Source: Variovorax sp. PAMC26660
Lineage (GTDB): Bacteria > Pseudomonadota > Gammaproteobacteria > Burkholderiales > Burkholderiaceae_C
Direction of reading: 5' to 3'
Length of the DNA: 64,000 nt
NCBI RefSeq assembly: GCF_014302995.1
Contig: NZ_CP060295.1
Location: forward strand, 1,922,001 to 1,986,000
Positions 1 through 11,498 of this stretch are shown piece by piece (positions within the stretch are counted from its first letter, which is position 1; every line of letters starts with the position of its first letter). The notes under the pieces were generated by a model. That model did no database searches. It saw only the letters and a program-made list of their open reading frames with translations, and was not told the DNA's origin. The position numbers were made by a program, and so were the translations under genes.

Positions 1-1039
<1,039 letters not shown>

Positions 1040-1157
1040 TTTTCAATCCTTGAAAGAGCACTGCCCGTGATGGGTTTAATGTCTGCACCGCATTGCTGAT
1101 TCCTTCGCCACGGGCAGCGAGGGGCACACGGTCGCAGACAGATTCGTTAATCAGTTG

Positions 1158-1197
1158 GGGACAGAGCAGATTTGCTGCGCAAATCCTGGTCTGTCCC
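1158..1197. repeat. Hairpin in the fusA-tuf spacer
   Basis: Positions 1158-1175 and 1179-1197 are nearly perfect inverted copies (GGGACAGA...ATTTGC against GCAAAT...TCTGTCCC) around a 3-nt loop. One arm has one extra base. The hairpin begins about 10 nt after the fusA stop and lies upstream of tuf on the transcribed strand. No T-run follows it, so it is not a classic terminator. It could be an mRNA processing or stabilising hairpin, or a REP-like element. Confidence 0.7.
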
Positions 1198-1207
1198 GCA
1201 AACAGAT

Positions 1208-3307
1208 TTACTTTGCGCGAGCAGCCACGATGGCTTCAGCAACGTTGCGCGGAGCTTCAGCGTAGTGCTTGAACTCCATCGTGTACGTGGCGCGGCCTTG
1301 CGACATCGAACGCAGCGTGGTCGAGTAGCCGAACATTTCCGACAGCGGCACTTCGGCCTTGATGGCCTTGCCGCCACCGATCATGTCTTCCATGCCCTGC
1401 ACCATGCCGCGGCGTGAGGACAGGTCACCCATCACGTTGCCGGCGTAGTCTTCAGGCGTTTCGACTTCCACGGCCATCATCGGCTCCAGGATCACGGGGC
1501 TGGCCTTGCGGGCGCCTTCCTTGAAACCGAAGATCGCGGCCATCTTGAACGCCATTTCGTTCGAGTCCACGTCGTGGTACGAGCCGAAATGCAGCGTGAC
1601 CTTGACGTCGACGACGGGGTAACCCGCCAGCACGCCCTGGGTCAGCGCTTCAACAACGCCCTTTTCCACTGCGGGGATGTATTCGCGAGGAACCACACCG
1701 CCCTTGATGGCGTCGACGAATTCGAAGCCCTTGCCAGCTTCTTGCGGCTCGAGCTTCAGGATGACGTGACCGTACTGGCCCTTGCCGCCCGACTGGCGAA
1801 CGAACTTGCCTTCGGCATCTTCGACGGTCTTGCGGATCGTTTCGCGGTAGGCCACTTGCGGCTTGCCCACGTTGGCTTCCACGCCGAACTCGCGCTTCAT
1901 GCGGTCCACGATGATTTCGAGGTGAAGCTCGCCCATGCCGGCGATGATGGTCTGGCCCGATTCTTCGTCGGTCTTGACGCGGAACGACGGGTCTTCCTGT
2001 GCCAGGCGTTGCAGGGCGATGCCCATCTTTTCCTGGTCGACCTTGGTCTTGGGCTCAACAGCCTGCGAGATCACCGATTCCGGGAACACCATGCGCTCGA
2101 GCGTCAGGATGGCGGTGGGATCGCACAGGGTTTCGCCCGTGGTCACTTCCTTCAGGCCGATACAGGCAGCGATGTCGCCGGCGCGAATTTCGCTCACTTC
2201 GACGCGGTTGTTCGCGTGCATCTGCACGATCCGGCCAATGCGCTCTTTCTTGCCGCGCACCGGGTTGTAGACGCTGTCGCCCTTGGTCAGCACGCCAGAG
2301 TAGACGCGCACGAAGGTCAGCTGGCCGACGAACGGGTCGGTCATGAGCTTGAATGCGAGCGCGGAGAACTTTTCGCTGTCGTCGGCCTTGCGGGTCGTCG
2401 GCACTTCGTCTTCGTCCATGCCCTTGACCGGCGGGATGTCCGTCGGTGCGGGCATGTATTCGACGACGGCGTCGAGCATGGCTTGCACGCCCTTGTTCTT
2501 GAAGGCCGAACCGCACAGCATCGGCTGGATTTCGCCAGCGATGGTGCGTTGGCGGATCGCAGCCTTGATTTCGGCTTCGGTCAGCTCATTGCCTTCGAGG
2601 TACTTGTTCATCAGCTCTTCGCTCGCTTCGGCAGCGGCTTCGACGAGCTTTTCGCGGTATTCGGCGCAGACGGCGGCCAGGTTGGCCGGGATTTCGCCGT
2701 AGGTGAACGTGATGCCCTTGTCTTCGTCCCAGATGATCGACTTCATCTTCACGAGGTCGACGATGCCCTGGAAGTGCTCTTCGGCACCGATCGGGATCTG
2801 GATCACGACGGGGTTGGCCTTCAGGCGGTCCACCATCATCTGGCGCACGCGCAGGAAGTCGGCGCCGGTGCGGTCCATCTTGTTGACGAACGCGAGACGC
2901 GGAACCTTGTACTTGTTGGCCTGGCGCCAGACGGTTTCCGACTGGGGCTGCACGCCGCCGACGGCGTCGTACACCATGACAGCGCCGTCCAGCACGCGCA
3001 TCGAGCGCTCGACTTCAATGGTGAAGTCCACGTGGCCGGGGGTGTCGATGATGTTGATGCGGTGTTCTTCGAACTTGCCAGCCATGCCCTTCCAGAAGCA
3101 GGTGGTGGCAGCCGAGGTGATCGTGATGCCGCGCTCTTGCTCTTGCTCCATCCAGTCCATCGTGGCGGCACCGTCGTGCACTTCACCGATCTTGTGGTTC
3201 ACACCGGTGTAGAACAGGATACGTTCGGTCGTCGTGGTCTTGCCAGCGTCGATGTGCGCGGAGATGCCGATGTTGCGGTAGCGCTCGATGGGGGTCTTGC
3301 GGGACAT
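1208..3307 (-). CDS. fusA: Elongation factor G
   Basis: Translocation GTPase of the ribosome, 699 residues, the normal EF-G length. G1 is [12 protein letters not shown] near residue 17, G3 is DTPGHVDF near residue 90, and G4 is NKMDRTGAD. The switch I region has [14 protein letters not shown]. Domains II to V follow in the usual order, ending with the domain IV/V segment around [19 protein letters not shown]. The ATG at 3305-3307 gives the standard [15 protein letters not shown] start. It sits between rpsG (96-bp gap) and tuf in the str operon and is presumably read from the promoter upstream of rpsL. Confidence 0.99.
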   Translation of the reverse strand: MSRKTPIERYRNIGISAHIDAGKTTTTERILFYTGVNHKIGEVHDGAATMDWMEQEQERGITITSAATTCFWKGMAGKFEEHRINIIDTPGHVDFTIEVERSMRVLDGAVMVYDAVGGVQPQSETVWRQANKYKVPRLAFVNKMDRTGADFLRVRQMMVDRLKANPVVIQIPIGAEEHFQGIVDLVKMKSIIWDEDKGITFTYGEIPANLAAVCAEYREKLVEAAAEASEELMNKYLEGNELTEAEIKAAIRQRTIAGEIQPMLCGSAFKNKGVQAMLDAVVEYMPAPTDIPPVKGMDEDEVPTTRKADDSEKFSALAFKLMTDPFVGQLTFVRVYSGVLTKGDSVYNPVRGKKERIGRIVQMHANNRVEVSEIRAGDIAACIGLKEVTTGETLCDPTAILTLERMVFPESVISQAVEPKTKVDQEKMGIALQRLAQEDPSFRVKTDEESGQTIIAGMGELHLEIIVDRMKREFGVEANVGKPQVAYRETIRKTVEDAEGKFVRQSGGKGQYGHVILKLEPQEAGKGFEFVDAIKGGVVPREYIPAVEKGVVEALTQGVLAGYPVVDVKVTLHFGSYHDVDSNEMAFKMAAIFGFKEGARKASPVILEPMMAVEVETPEDYAGNVMGDLSSRRGMVQGMEDMIGGGKAIKAEVPLSEMFGYSTTLRSMSQGRATYTMEFKHYAEAPRNVAEAIVAARAK

Positions 3308-3403
3308 GATTTACTTTCGGGTTGAAATGCGTTGAGCGCTGGGCCCCGAGCACGGGCACAACGCCCGACACTCGACACCCAACGCCCAAGCGAAGTTTGA
3401 TTT

Positions 3404-3877
3404 TTAGAAGCGGAAGTGGCTGAACGCCCGATTGGCTTCTGCCATGCGGTGCACTTCATCGCGCTTCTTCATGGCACCGCCACGGCCTTCCGTGGCTTCC
3501 ATCAGTTCGTTGGCCAGACGCAGGGCCATCGACTTTTCACCGCGCTTGCGGGCAGCTTCCTTGATCCAGCGCATCGACAGGGCGAGACGACGGACAGGGC
3601 GCACTTCGACCGGCACTTGATAGTTCGCACCGCCAACGCGGCGCGACTTCACTTCGACCATCGGCTTCACGTTGTTGATGGCAACGGTGAATGCTTCGAG
3701 AGGGTCCTTGTCCGGATTCTTCTTTTCGATGAATTCGAGCGCACCGTAAATGATGCGTTCGGCAACAGCCTTCTTGCCGCCTTCCATGATCACGTTCATG
3801 AATTTGGACAGCTCGACATTGCCGTACTTGGGATCCGGCAGGATTTCACGTTTGGGGACTTCGCGACGACGTGGCAT
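3404..3877 (-). CDS. rpsG: 30S ribosomal protein S7
   Basis: S7 nucleates assembly of the 16S rRNA 3' domain and contacts tRNA at the E site. The 157-residue product starts [20 protein letters not shown] and ends in the conserved AFSHFRF, matching the family's usual length. It is the second gene of the str operon, 149 bp after rpsL and 96 bp before fusA. In enterobacteria S7 represses its own operon through the rpsL-rpsG spacer. The spacer here (3878-4026) is long enough for a leader structure, but I did not identify the S7 target in it. Confidence 0.99.
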   Translation of the reverse strand: MPRRREVPKREILPDPKYGNVELSKFMNVIMEGGKKAVAERIIYGALEFIEKKNPDKDPLEAFTVAINNVKPMVEVKSRRVGGANYQVPVEVRPVRRLALSMRWIKEAARKRGEKSMALRLANELMEATEGRGGAMKKRDEVHRMAEANRAFSHFRF

Positions 3878-4026
3878 TTTTTAACCTCTTTGCTTCAGTT
3901 GGCACCGTTTCCGGTACCGCGAGAGCCAGTTAGAACTCTCACTTACTCGACCCGACATTGGGTCACTTCGTTCGACAAGCCCGCCAAGGCCATCGAACAC
4001 CGTTTGTTTTCTGACGACAGGAAGGC

Positions 4027-4404
4027 TTAAGCCTTCTTGGGACGCTTTGCGCCGTACTTGGAGCGCGACTGCTTGCGGTCTTTCACGCCTTGCAAGTCGA
4101 GCGAACCGCGCACGATGTGGTAGCGAACACCGGGCAAGTCCTTGACACGACCGCCGCGAACCAGCACAACGCTGTGTTCCTGCAGGTTGTGGCCTTCGCC
4201 GCCGATGTAGGAGATGACTTCGAAGCCATTGGTCAGACGGACCTTGGCAACTTTACGAAGCGCCGAGTTGGGCTTCTTTGGCGTCGTGGTGTAGACGCGG
4301 GTGCAGACACCGCGACGTTGCGGCGAGTTCTGCATGGCAGGGCTCTTCGAATTGATCTTTTCGACCGTTCGACCCTGACGCACCAGTTGATTGATGGTTG
4401 GCAT
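4027..4404 (-). CDS. rpsL: 30S ribosomal protein S12
   Basis: S12 is a decoding-centre protein of the small subunit. From ATG 4402-4404 it reads [20 protein letters not shown] and is 125 residues long. The decoding loop [11 protein letters not shown] with K43 and the second loop GRVKDLPG with K88 are both unchanged. These are the positions where streptomycin resistance substitutions usually occur, so the allele looks wild type. The open frame continues upstream, but this start matches the family N-terminus. It opens the str operon; rpoBC is not directly upstream, a D,D-carboxypeptidase gene is. Confidence 0.98.
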   Translation of the reverse strand: MPTINQLVRQGRTVEKINSKSPAMQNSPQRRGVCTRVYTTTPKKPNSALRKVAKVRLTNGFEVISYIGGEGHNLQEHSVVLVRGGRVKDLPGVRYHIVRGSLDLQGVKDRKQSRSKYGAKRPKKA

Positions 4405-4522
4405 GAATGAATAAGTCCCAAAACAGCCCGGTTTTGACTGTGAAGCCGCCCTTGTCGTGACGCAAGGAAACCGGGAGATGACGAAAACGTGAAACCCTTC
4501 GGAAAATTCCGAAAAGCCCACG

Positions 4523-4550
4523 AGTATAGCAAATGAGCCTGAAACGGCAA
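4523..4550 (-). promoter_or_regulatory. Sigma-70 promoter of the str operon
   Basis: On the minus strand there is a TTGCCG -35 (4545-4550), a 16-bp spacer and a TATACT -10 (4523-4528) preceded by TGC, giving an extended -10. Transcription would start near 4516 and leave a leader of roughly 110 nt before the rpsL ATG. The leader contains a small perfect palindrome around 4498-4513 (TTCGGAA-AA-TTCCGAA). A strong separate promoter is expected because the upstream gene is unrelated to translation. Confidence 0.65.
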
Positions 4551-4589
4551 CGTCTGCAGAAATCGGCGTGAGCCCGAGCGGCCTCAGCC

Positions 4590-5759
4590 TTACTTGATCC
4601 AGAGGCGCACGGCGTCCCAGGCACGGCCAAAGACACCCGCCTGCTCGACCGCTTCCAGCGCGACCAGCGGTACATCGGCCAACGGCTGGTCGTCCAGGGT
4701 GACCTTGAGCGAGCCCACGGGCTGGTACTTGGTGAACGGCGCCACCAACGGATCGGGGCGCGACACCTGCGTCTTGATCTTGCTGGCGCTGCCGGCAGGC
4801 ACCGCGACCACGATGGCTTCCGGACGGCCCAGCTTCAGGACGTTCGCTTTGCCCTTCCAGACGGCCGGAGTGGCCGCCGGCTGGCCAGCGTCGAACAGGC
4901 GGACGGCGTCGTACGCCGTGTAGCCCCAGTTCAACAGCTTTTGCGATTCGTTGGCGCGCACCGCCTCGCTCGAGGCGCCCAGCACGACCGACAGCAGGCG
5001 GCGGCCGCCAGTCAGGTTGGGAAAGTCCCGCTTGGCGGTGGCGATCATGCAGTAGCCAGCCGCCTCGGTGTGACCGGTCTTCAGGCCATCGACGGTCGGG
5101 TCACGGAACAGCAGCAGGTTGCGGTTGGTGTCGTTGGTCGACGGCGTGCCGGGGTAGCGGTACTTCTTGATCGCGTAGTACTTGGCTTCCTCGGGGAAAT
5201 CTCGCACCAGGCGCGTCGCAAGGATGCTCAGGTCGCGGGCCGTGGTCGTGTGGCCGGGTGCCGTCAGACCTTCGGGGTTCTTGTAGCTCGTGTTCTTCAT
5301 GCCCAGCGCCTTGGCTTGGGCGTTCATGAGTTCGACGAAGTGCTCCACCGTGCCGCCCACGCCCTCGGCCAGCGCCACCGTGGCGTCGTTGCCCGACTGC
5401 ACGATCAAGCCCTTGATGAGGTCTTCGACCGGCACCTGCATCTTGGGGTCGATGAACATGCGCGAGCCGGGCATCTTCCAGGCGCGCGGGCTGACAGGAA
5501 AGGTCTGGGTGAGCGTGATCTTCTTGGCGCGCAGCGCGTCGAACACCACGTACGCCGACATCAGCTTGGTCAGCGAGGCCGGCTCGACCGGGCTGTCGAT
5601 GTCCTTCTGCGCCAGGATCTGGTTGGCGGTCACGTCGAGCAGCAGGTAGCTGCGCGCGGCAACCTCGGGCGGCGCCGGCACTTGGGCGGCGGCGATCAAA
5701 CTGACGGATGCGATAGCGGCAAAGACCAGCGCGCGGAGCGCGCCTAGAAAACGATTCAT
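4590..5759 (-). CDS. D-alanyl-D-alanine carboxypeptidase (PBP5/6 family)
   Basis: Removes the terminal D-Ala from peptidoglycan pentapeptides in the periplasm. The protein has 389 residues from ATG 5757-5759. A signal peptide covers residues 1-25 ([14 protein letters not shown]). All three S11-family motifs are present: SLTK (S62, K65), SGN (S122-N124) and KTG (K227-G229). A C-terminal beta domain follows, ending in an amphipathic DAVRLWIK typical of the membrane-anchoring tail of PBP5/6. An in-frame TTG at 5784 exists upstream, but the ATG fits the signal peptide. It is the last gene of the hemJ-to-dac run, 42 bp after the hydrolase. Which dac paralogue it is cannot be decided. Confidence 0.93.
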   Translation of the reverse strand: MNRFLGALRALVFAAIASVSLIAAAQVPAPPEVAARSYLLLDVTANQILAQKDIDSPVEPASLTKLMSAYVVFDALRAKKITLTQTFPVSPRAWKMPGSRMFIDPKMQVPVEDLIKGLIVQSGNDATVALAEGVGGTVEHFVELMNAQAKALGMKNTSYKNPEGLTAPGHTTTARDLSILATRLVRDFPEEAKYYAIKKYRYPGTPSTNDTNRNLLLFRDPTVDGLKTGHTEAAGYCMIATAKRDFPNLTGGRRLLSVVLGASSEAVRANESQKLLNWGYTAYDAVRLFDAGQPAATPAVWKGKANVLKLGRPEAIVVAVPAGSASKIKTQVSRPDPLVAPFTKYQPVGSLKVTLDDQPLADVPLVALEAVEQAGVFGRAWDAVRLWIK

Positions 5760-5801
5760 GGGGAGTTTGGAAAGAGACGGAAACAAAGCCTGTGAGGCTT
5801 T

Positions 5802-6434
5802 TCAAGCAATGCCCGCGCGCAGATGGCGGACAACCAGACTTTTGAGCAGTGGCAATTGTCCGTGAAAGAAATGTCCGCCCCCGGGGACGACTGTGACAGG
5901 AAGTGACTGCGGCCGCGCCCAATCCATCACGGCGGACAGCGGCACGGTGTCGTCAGCCTCGCCATGGATCACCAGCATTCGCTCGTGCGCCTCGGCCGGC
6001 AATGTGGCTACAGCGAAGCGCGAGGCGGCGGTGCCTACCAGCACGATTTGCTGAAGGTCGCGCTCGGCCCAAAACTTGGCGGCAGCACCGCTCGCCACAA
6101 AAGCACCGAAGGAAAAACCGGCAATCGCCAACGGCCCGTCAGGCGCGAGCTGGCCGATGACGTTGAGCATGTCTTCCAGCTCGCCACGCCCTTCGTCGTG
6201 CACGCCTTCGCTGGCGCCCACGCCGCGGAAGTTGAAGCGCACCGAGGTCCAGCCGCTGGCGACAAAGGCACGCGCCAGTGTCTGCACGACCTTGTTGTCC
6301 ATCGTGCCGCCGAACAGCGGATGGGGATGGGCAATGACCGCGATGCCGCGCGAAGCGTCGGCCGGTTGATCGCGCTGCACCTCGATCACGCCGGCGGCGC
6401 CCTGGAGGCTGATCTTTTCGGTCTGGGAGTTCAT
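5802..6434 (-). CDS. Alpha/beta hydrolase, COG2945-like
   Basis: Small cytoplasmic serine hydrolase of 210 residues with no signal peptide. The oxyanion region AHPHPLFGG and the strand RFNFRGVGASEG are typical of the dienelactone-hydrolase-like group often called COG2945. The nucleophile elbow is GFSFGA, the acid is probably in HGEADDTVP, and the catalytic histidine is in GGGHFFHG near the C-terminus. The substrate is unknown. It lies 72 bp after the ferredoxin gene and 42 bp before the carboxypeptidase gene, so co-transcription is likely. No functional link to the neighbours is evident. Confidence 0.85.
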   Translation of the reverse strand: MNSQTEKISLQGAAGVIEVQRDQPADASRGIAVIAHPHPLFGGTMDNKVVQTLARAFVASGWTSVRFNFRGVGASEGVHDEGRGELEDMLNVIGQLAPDGPLAIAGFSFGAFVASGAAAKFWAERDLQQIVLVGTAASRFAVATLPAEAHERMLVIHGEADDTVPLSAVMDWARPQSLPVTVVPGGGHFFHGQLPLLKSLVVRHLRAGIA

Positions 6435-6506
6435 GGCACTGTCAATGTGATGGCCGCCGACCGGGCGGCGTCGTGCGCGGTACGAGCACGGGATCTTCGG
6501 GAAAGT

Positions 6507-6860
6507 TCAGCGGCCGACGTCGGCAGGCAGCAAAAGCCGCTCGACGACCTGCCCGTTCTTCAGGTGCGACTCGACGATCTCGTCGATGTCTTCGGCATCG
6601 ACGAAGGTGTACCAGACGGCTTCGGGATACACCACCGCCACCGGTCCACCCGCGCAGCGGTCGAGGCAACCGGCCTTGTTCACGCGCACCTTGCCGGGCC
6701 CGGCAAGACCCGCCTCCTTGACCTTCGCCTTGCAGCGATCGAAACCTTCCTGTGCGTTGTGCAGGGCACAGGAGTCTTCGCCGTTCTTGCGCTCGTTGAG
6801 ACAAAAGAAGATATGGCGGCCGTAGTAGCCGGACGGCACGGCAGAGATGGAACTGGGCAT
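6507..6860 (-). CDS. Thioredoxin-like (Shethna-type) 2Fe-2S ferredoxin
   Basis: Small 117-residue cytoplasmic electron carrier with a thioredoxin-like fold. Cysteines C20 and C31 in the first half, and the CLDRC pair (C65, C69) in the second half, follow the 2Fe-2S ferredoxin pattern of this family; C43 is an additional cysteine. The start ATG is 6858-6860. It lies between the VanZ-like gene (24-bp gap) and the hydrolase. Its redox partner is not encoded in the visible neighbourhood. Confidence 0.85.
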   Translation of the reverse strand: MPSSISAVPSGYYGRHIFFCLNERKNGEDSCALHNAQEGFDRCKAKVKEAGLAGPGKVRVNKAGCLDRCAGGPVAVVYPEAVWYTFVDAEDIDEIVESHLKNGQVVERLLLPADVGR

Positions 6861-6884
6861 CGAACGATTTTAGTGACCGAGCCC

Positions 6885-8021
6885 TCAGGCCGTCGTGACC
6901 GCACCGGGCCGCCCCCGGCGCGACAGGGCAGCCACCACATAGGCCAGCACTGCGAACGGCCAGGCCCACCCCAGCCACTGCGCCAGCCCGTGAAAGCGGA
7001 TGAAGCGCCCCTGCTCCCACGTGGCCAATGTCTGCGCGAAGTACGCACTCTCGGGCGCCTGGTTCAACAGGCTCAACTGGAGCACGAGCCCCACCAGCAA
7101 CAAGGCCGCGCACAAGCGGCGCGGCGCGAACAGCAGCAGCACACCGGCGAAGAGCGCGGCGGCCATGCCGACCTGAACAGGCAAGTCCAGCCATGCCCAT
7201 GCATGCGTGGGCCCATAGCTCAATGCGGCCGACAGCGCCGAGGCCGCGATGCCCGCCAACAAGGTCAGCGGCAGCAGCACGGCGCGCTGAACGACCGAGC
7301 GCGCCACCAGATAGCCCAGCAGGCACGGCACCAGCGCGCCAAGCATCACGCACAGCAGCTCCACCGCCGGCACCAGCGGCTCGAGCTCGAACTGCCGCAG
7401 CGGCAACCAGTCGATGAAAGGTGTGTCCAGCAGCCACTCGGAGATCGCGACCTCGAGCCGCTCGAACACCTGTCCCAGCCCGAAAGTGACGGCCGCCGGG
7501 AACAGCAGCGCAAAAGGCCAGAGCGCGAGCAGCACCAGTGCGCCACGAGCGTCTTCAACGAACCACTGCGAACGCGCACGGCTCCAGTGCGCGACGGCAC
7601 CCAGCCGCTCCAGCGCCGCGGCCAACACGGCGCCGACGATCGTGCCGACCGTGTTGAGCCCCAGGTCGACATTGGACGGAATGCGGACGGGCAGGTAGCT
7701 CTGCAGCGTCTCCATCGCAAAGGCAATCGCCGCGCCGGCCACCGTGGCACGCAGCACCGCGCGCCACACGCTGGCACTGCGGCGGGTGCGCAGCACCGTC
7801 AGGGCGCACAGGAAGCCGAAGGGGACGTAGCCCACGACATTGATCGCCAGGTCGAAGCCCGTCCAGTACTTCGGCCATGGCGCCGACAGATAGGCCCAGG
7901 GCGCAATGCCCTGGTCGCGCCAGTCGGCAAAAGGATAAAGGCTGGCGTAGACGATCAGCGCCGCGTAGGCAAGCGCCAGGGGGAGCGCGGCGGACTTGTG
8001 CGACCTCTCCACCGTGTGCAC
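6885..8021 (-). CDS. VanZ-like integral membrane protein
   Basis: Predicted polytopic inner-membrane protein of about 378 residues. The N-terminal half carries the VanZ-like pattern: a first helix (AYAALIVYASLYPF), a segment with DLAINVVGYVPFGFL, and METLQSYLPVRIPSNVDLGL. Several further helices fill the C-terminal half. VanZ relatives are linked to glycopeptide tolerance in some Gram-positives, but the role in proteobacteria is unknown. I chose the GTG at 8019-8021, which begins 5 bp after the hemJ stop; the next in-frame GTG (8010-8012) is also possible. Longer frames would run into hemJ. Confidence 0.75.
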   Translation of the reverse strand: MHTVERSHKSAALPLALAYAALIVYASLYPFADWRDQGIAPWAYLSAPWPKYWTGFDLAINVVGYVPFGFLCALTVLRTRRSASVWRAVLRATVAGAAIAFAMETLQSYLPVRIPSNVDLGLNTVGTIVGAVLAAALERLGAVAHWSRARSQWFVEDARGALVLLALWPFALLFPAAVTFGLGQVFERLEVAISEWLLDTPFIDWLPLRQFELEPLVPAVELLCVMLGALVPCLLGYLVARSVVQRAVLLPLTLLAGIAASALSAALSYGPTHAWAWLDLPVQVGMAAALFAGVLLLFAPRRLCAALLLVGLVLQLSLLNQAPESAYFAQTLATWEQGRFIRFHGLAQWLGWAWPFAVLAYVVAALSRRGRPGAVTTA

Positions 8022-8026
8022 CGGGT

Positions 8027-8455
8027 TCAGAACGGCTTGACGACCACCAGGATCACGATGCCCAGCAACAACAGCACGGGCAGCTCGTTGAACCAGCGGT
8101 ACCAGCGGTCGTTGCGCCGGTTGCCACCCGCCACGAAGCGGCGCAGCAACACGCCGCAGCCATGGTGATAGCCGACGGCCACCAGCACCAGCGCCAGCTT
8201 GGCATGCATCCACCCGTTGCCAGGCCCGCGCCCGATGCCATAGCCCAGCCAGAGCCACAGGCCGAATCCCAACGCCGGAATTGCAAGAAACGTCGTGAAT
8301 CGCATCAGCTTGCGCGCCATCAGCAGCAGGCGCTCACGCTCGGCAACCGACTCGGGCGGAACCATCGCAAGATTGACAAAAATCCGTGGGAGGTAGAACA
8401 ACCCCGCGAACCAGCTTGCAATGAAAACAATGTGGAGAGATTTGACCCAAAGCAT
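8027..8455 (-). CDS. hemJ: Protoporphyrinogen IX oxidase HemJ (UPF0093)
   Basis: Membrane protein of 142 residues that oxidises protoporphyrinogen IX to protoporphyrin IX in bacteria lacking HemG or HemY. It has four predicted helices. The N-terminal helix contains H8 in VKSLHIVFIASWFAGLFYLP with R24 after it, and the third helix starts with WMHAKLALV (H84, K86). The conserved histidine and lysine of the family are therefore in place. The assignment is supported by hemB lying divergently 340 bp away. The ATG is 8453-8455. Confidence 0.88.
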   Translation of the reverse strand: MLWVKSLHIVFIASWFAGLFYLPRIFVNLAMVPPESVAERERLLLMARKLMRFTTFLAIPALGFGLWLWLGYGIGRGPGNGWMHAKLALVLVAVGYHHGCGVLLRRFVAGGNRRNDRWYRWFNELPVLLLLGIVILVVVKPF

Positions 8456-8520
8456 GGCGGCAGTTTAGTAGTGCACCATGCCGACGCCCCTGATTTGGGG
8501 CGATCCGGGAAGGCTTCGGA

Positions 8521-8700
8521 CAAAAAAAAGCCCGACGTCTTCACGTCGGGCTGGGAAGCCCTTTTGCTGTCACACATCAAGGCACCCGCTCAGGGAGGAA
8601 AAGCGGGGAGCGGCAAGCCGCCCGCTTCAGAATTTAACAAAGACGAAACAAGGTTTCAAGCGACTGAAGCACTTTCTTTGACATTTAAAGTAAAAAATCT
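8521..8700 (-). ncRNA. Candidate small RNA between hemJ and hemB
   Basis: The 340-bp hemJ-hemB gap has no convincing gene, but the minus strand ends in a strong intrinsic terminator (8522-8552). The only genes around it start away from this point, so a transcript must begin inside the gap. Upstream of the terminator on the minus strand are a GC-rich hairpin (about 8600-8628, AAGCGGG pairing with CCCGCTT) and a 16-codon frame from ATG 8682-8684 to 8634, without a ribosome binding site. The 5' end is a guess. A segment CCCTGAGCGG recalls 6S RNA, but I could not fold it as 6S. Confidence 0.35.
8522..8552 (-). terminator. Intrinsic terminator on the minus strand
   Basis: Ten-bp perfect stem AGCCCGACGT/ACGTCGGGCT (8529-8538 and 8543-8552) with loop CTTC, followed on the minus strand by eight T. 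It does not end hemJ or hemB. On the plus strand an overlapping smaller hairpin (GGGCT-GGGA-AGCCC, then TTTT) is possible but has no transcript to serve. Confidence 0.8.
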
Positions 8701-8744
8701 AAAGCTTTTGTTCTACTATTTTCCGTAGTTGTCAGACAACCTGA

Positions 8745-9812
<1,068 letters not shown>

Positions 9813-9882
9813 CGCCATGCGCCCGTTGAATGGCCGCTAGCGACTGTTCGGGTGCACAAGAAGAATCAACGGGGGCGACGTC

Positions 9883-11037
9883 ATGCGCATCTTCGAAATC
9901 AACCGATCGCAGGTCAGCGAGCACCAGGCACTGGCGCCGCTGACGGTGCCGGGCGCATGCGGCGCCAGCGGCTACCTCTGGATCTCGCTCACGCGCGAGG
10001 AATTCCGCGCCTCGCTGCCCGAGGTCCAGCAGATCCTGCAGACGCTCTGCCTGACCCAGCTGGTCGACCTGCACGTGGCCGACCTGCTCAACGACCAGTT
10101 GCCATCGCACTACGACTACACCTCGCAGTACGACGTGCTGGTGTTCCGGCGCCTCGCGACCGCCCAGGGCCAGACGGCCCCGGGCAATGGCAACGAGATG
10201 CCCCCGGCGTCCAAGCCGCCGCAGCCTCGCGGCGGCCCGCCCGTGCTGCGCCGCGTCGACACCCGACCGGTCGGCTTCGCGGTGTTCGACCGCGTGCTGC
10301 TGTCGGTGCACCCCGAAGACGGCGCCGTGCGCGACGCCTTCGCCACACGGCTGCTGGCCGCCGCCTCGCCCGACGATCGCGGCGCGCCGGCGCTCGACGT
10401 GCGCGCCACCTCGGCCCGCCTGCCGACCAGCCCGTCCGACCTGATGCTGCGGGTCATCAACCAGATCGTCGACGGCTATCTCGACCTGCGGCGCGAACTC
10501 ACCAAGCAGCTCGACCACTGGCAGACCGAGCTGATCGACCCGCGCAGCCGTTTCACCAACTGGGGCGCGCTGATGGAGGCACGCCAGTCGCTGCATCACC
10601 TGGACGAAATCTGCGAAGACCAGCGCGCCGCCATGCAGGACTGGATCGACTCGCTCGAAACCCTGCCCATGCCCAAGGGCGAAGCCGAACTGCGCGAACG
10701 CGAGCTGATCATGATCCGCAGCCGCGACGTGCTCGAGCACATCGAGCGCGTGGTGCACCACGTGCACCGGCTGGAGCAGAACGCCGAGACGGCCGTGCAG
10801 ATGCACTTCAGCGTCCAGGGCCACCGGGCCAACGACATCATGCGGGTGCTGACGGTACTTACCGCCGTGTTCCTGCCGCTCAATCTCATTGCCGGCATCT
10901 TCGGCATGAACTTCGAGTTCATTCCGCTGGTGCACAAGGCCGACGGCTTCTGGATCGCGATGACGTCGATGCTGGTCATCGCGGTGACGCTGGTTCTGAT
11001 CTTCTGGCGCAAGCGTTATCTCGCGCGCACACGCTGA
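9883..11037 (+). CDS. CorA-family divalent cation transporter
   Basis: Inner-membrane Mg2+/Co2+-type channel of 384 residues. A long cytoplasmic N-terminal domain is followed by a long helix and two C-terminal membrane segments (LTVLTAVFLPLNLIAGIF and MTSMLVIAVTLVLIFW) joined by the signature GMN in IFGMNFEF. The last residues RKRYLARTR are basic and cytoplasmic, as expected. A Pro/Gln/Gly-rich insert near residues 90-125 is unusual. The start is ATG 9883. It is preceded by hemB (70 bp) and followed by a clear bidirectional terminator. Whether it favours Mg, Co or Zn cannot be read from sequence. Confidence 0.9.
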   Translation: MRIFEINRSQVSEHQALAPLTVPGACGASGYLWISLTREEFRASLPEVQQILQTLCLTQLVDLHVADLLNDQLPSHYDYTSQYDVLVFRRLATAQGQTAPGNGNEMPPASKPPQPRGGPPVLRRVDTRPVGFAVFDRVLLSVHPEDGAVRDAFATRLLAAASPDDRGAPALDVRATSARLPTSPSDLMLRVINQIVDGYLDLRRELTKQLDHWQTELIDPRSRFTNWGALMEARQSLHHLDEICEDQRAAMQDWIDSLETLPMPKGEAELRERELIMIRSRDVLEHIERVVHHVHRLEQNAETAVQMHFSVQGHRANDIMRVLTVLTAVFLPLNLIAGIFGMNFEFIPLVHKADGFWIAMTSMLVIAVTLVLIFWRKRYLARTR

Positions 11038-11067
11038 CGCACCGACCCGATCCGCCGCGCCCAAAGA

Positions 11068-11097
11068 AAAAGGGCCACGCTTTCGCGTGGCCCTTTT
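11068..11097. terminator. Bidirectional intrinsic terminator
   Basis: A 13-bp perfect stem AAAAGGGCCACGC/GCGTGGCCCTTTT with loop TTTC. T-runs lie on both strands, so it can end the CorA-type gene on the plus strand and the exported repeat protein gene (11130) on the minus strand. Confidence 0.92.
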
Positions 11098-11129
11098 CGC
11101 ATTTCAGCCGCCCCGAAGGGCTGCTTCAA

Positions 11130-11498
11130 TTACTTGGCGACAGCGCCCGAACCTTGTTGGGCCTGGACGCGTGCGTCAGCGGGGTTGGCCATCGTCGAGA
11201 TGACCTTGCTGTTGACGCGCGAGCCCGAGCTCACGTTCTGGTCAGGAGCGTACGAGGTGCGAACGGCTTCGGCTGCGACGATGGCGCGGTCTTGCGACAC
11301 GGCGACCGTTTCCGCGCCGCGCGAACCGCGGGTCACGTTCTGGTTCGGAGCCGATGCGGCGCGCACGGCTTCAGCGTTGACTTCGTCGCGGCTCTTGGTC
11401 GAGACAGCGGCGTTCACGCCTTGGTACGTTTCGGCTTGGGCGCCGGTGGCGGCAAGCAGGGTCAGGGCGGCAGCGGCGAGGATTTGCGAGGTCTTCAT
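11130..11498 (-). CDS. Small exported repeat protein (paralogue 1)
   Basis: 122 residues from ATG 11496-11498, preceded by GGAGAACTGATC, a good ribosome binding site that decides this start. A signal peptide (MKTSQILAAAALTLLAATGA, cleaved after AQA) is followed by two copies of a 25-residue motif: SRDEVNAEAVRAASAPNQNV and the related stretch DRAIVAAEAVRTSYAPDQNV. Each is followed by a GSR-containing tail, and a partial third copy sits near the C-terminus. There are no cysteines and no catalytic motifs; it looks like a periplasmic or secreted protein of unknown function. A paralogue lies 222 bp upstream on the same strand. Confidence 0.8.
   Translation of the reverse strand: MKTSQILAAAALTLLAATGAQAETYQGVNAAVSTKSRDEVNAEAVRAASAPNQNVTRGSRGAETVAVSQDRAIVAAEAVRTSYAPDQNVSSGSRVNSKVISTMANPADARVQAQQGSGAVAK

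Noticed and set aside
5964..8168. Long plus-strand frame across the hemJ-to-hydrolase region
   Set aside because: Low-complexity Arg/Gln/His-rich translation with no domains; antisense shadow of minus-strand genes with clear motifs.
8521..8640. Identification of the hemJ-hemB transcript as 6S RNA
   Set aside because: Only a short sequence likeness (CCCTGAGCGG); I could not form the long central-bubble hairpin typical of 6S RNA.
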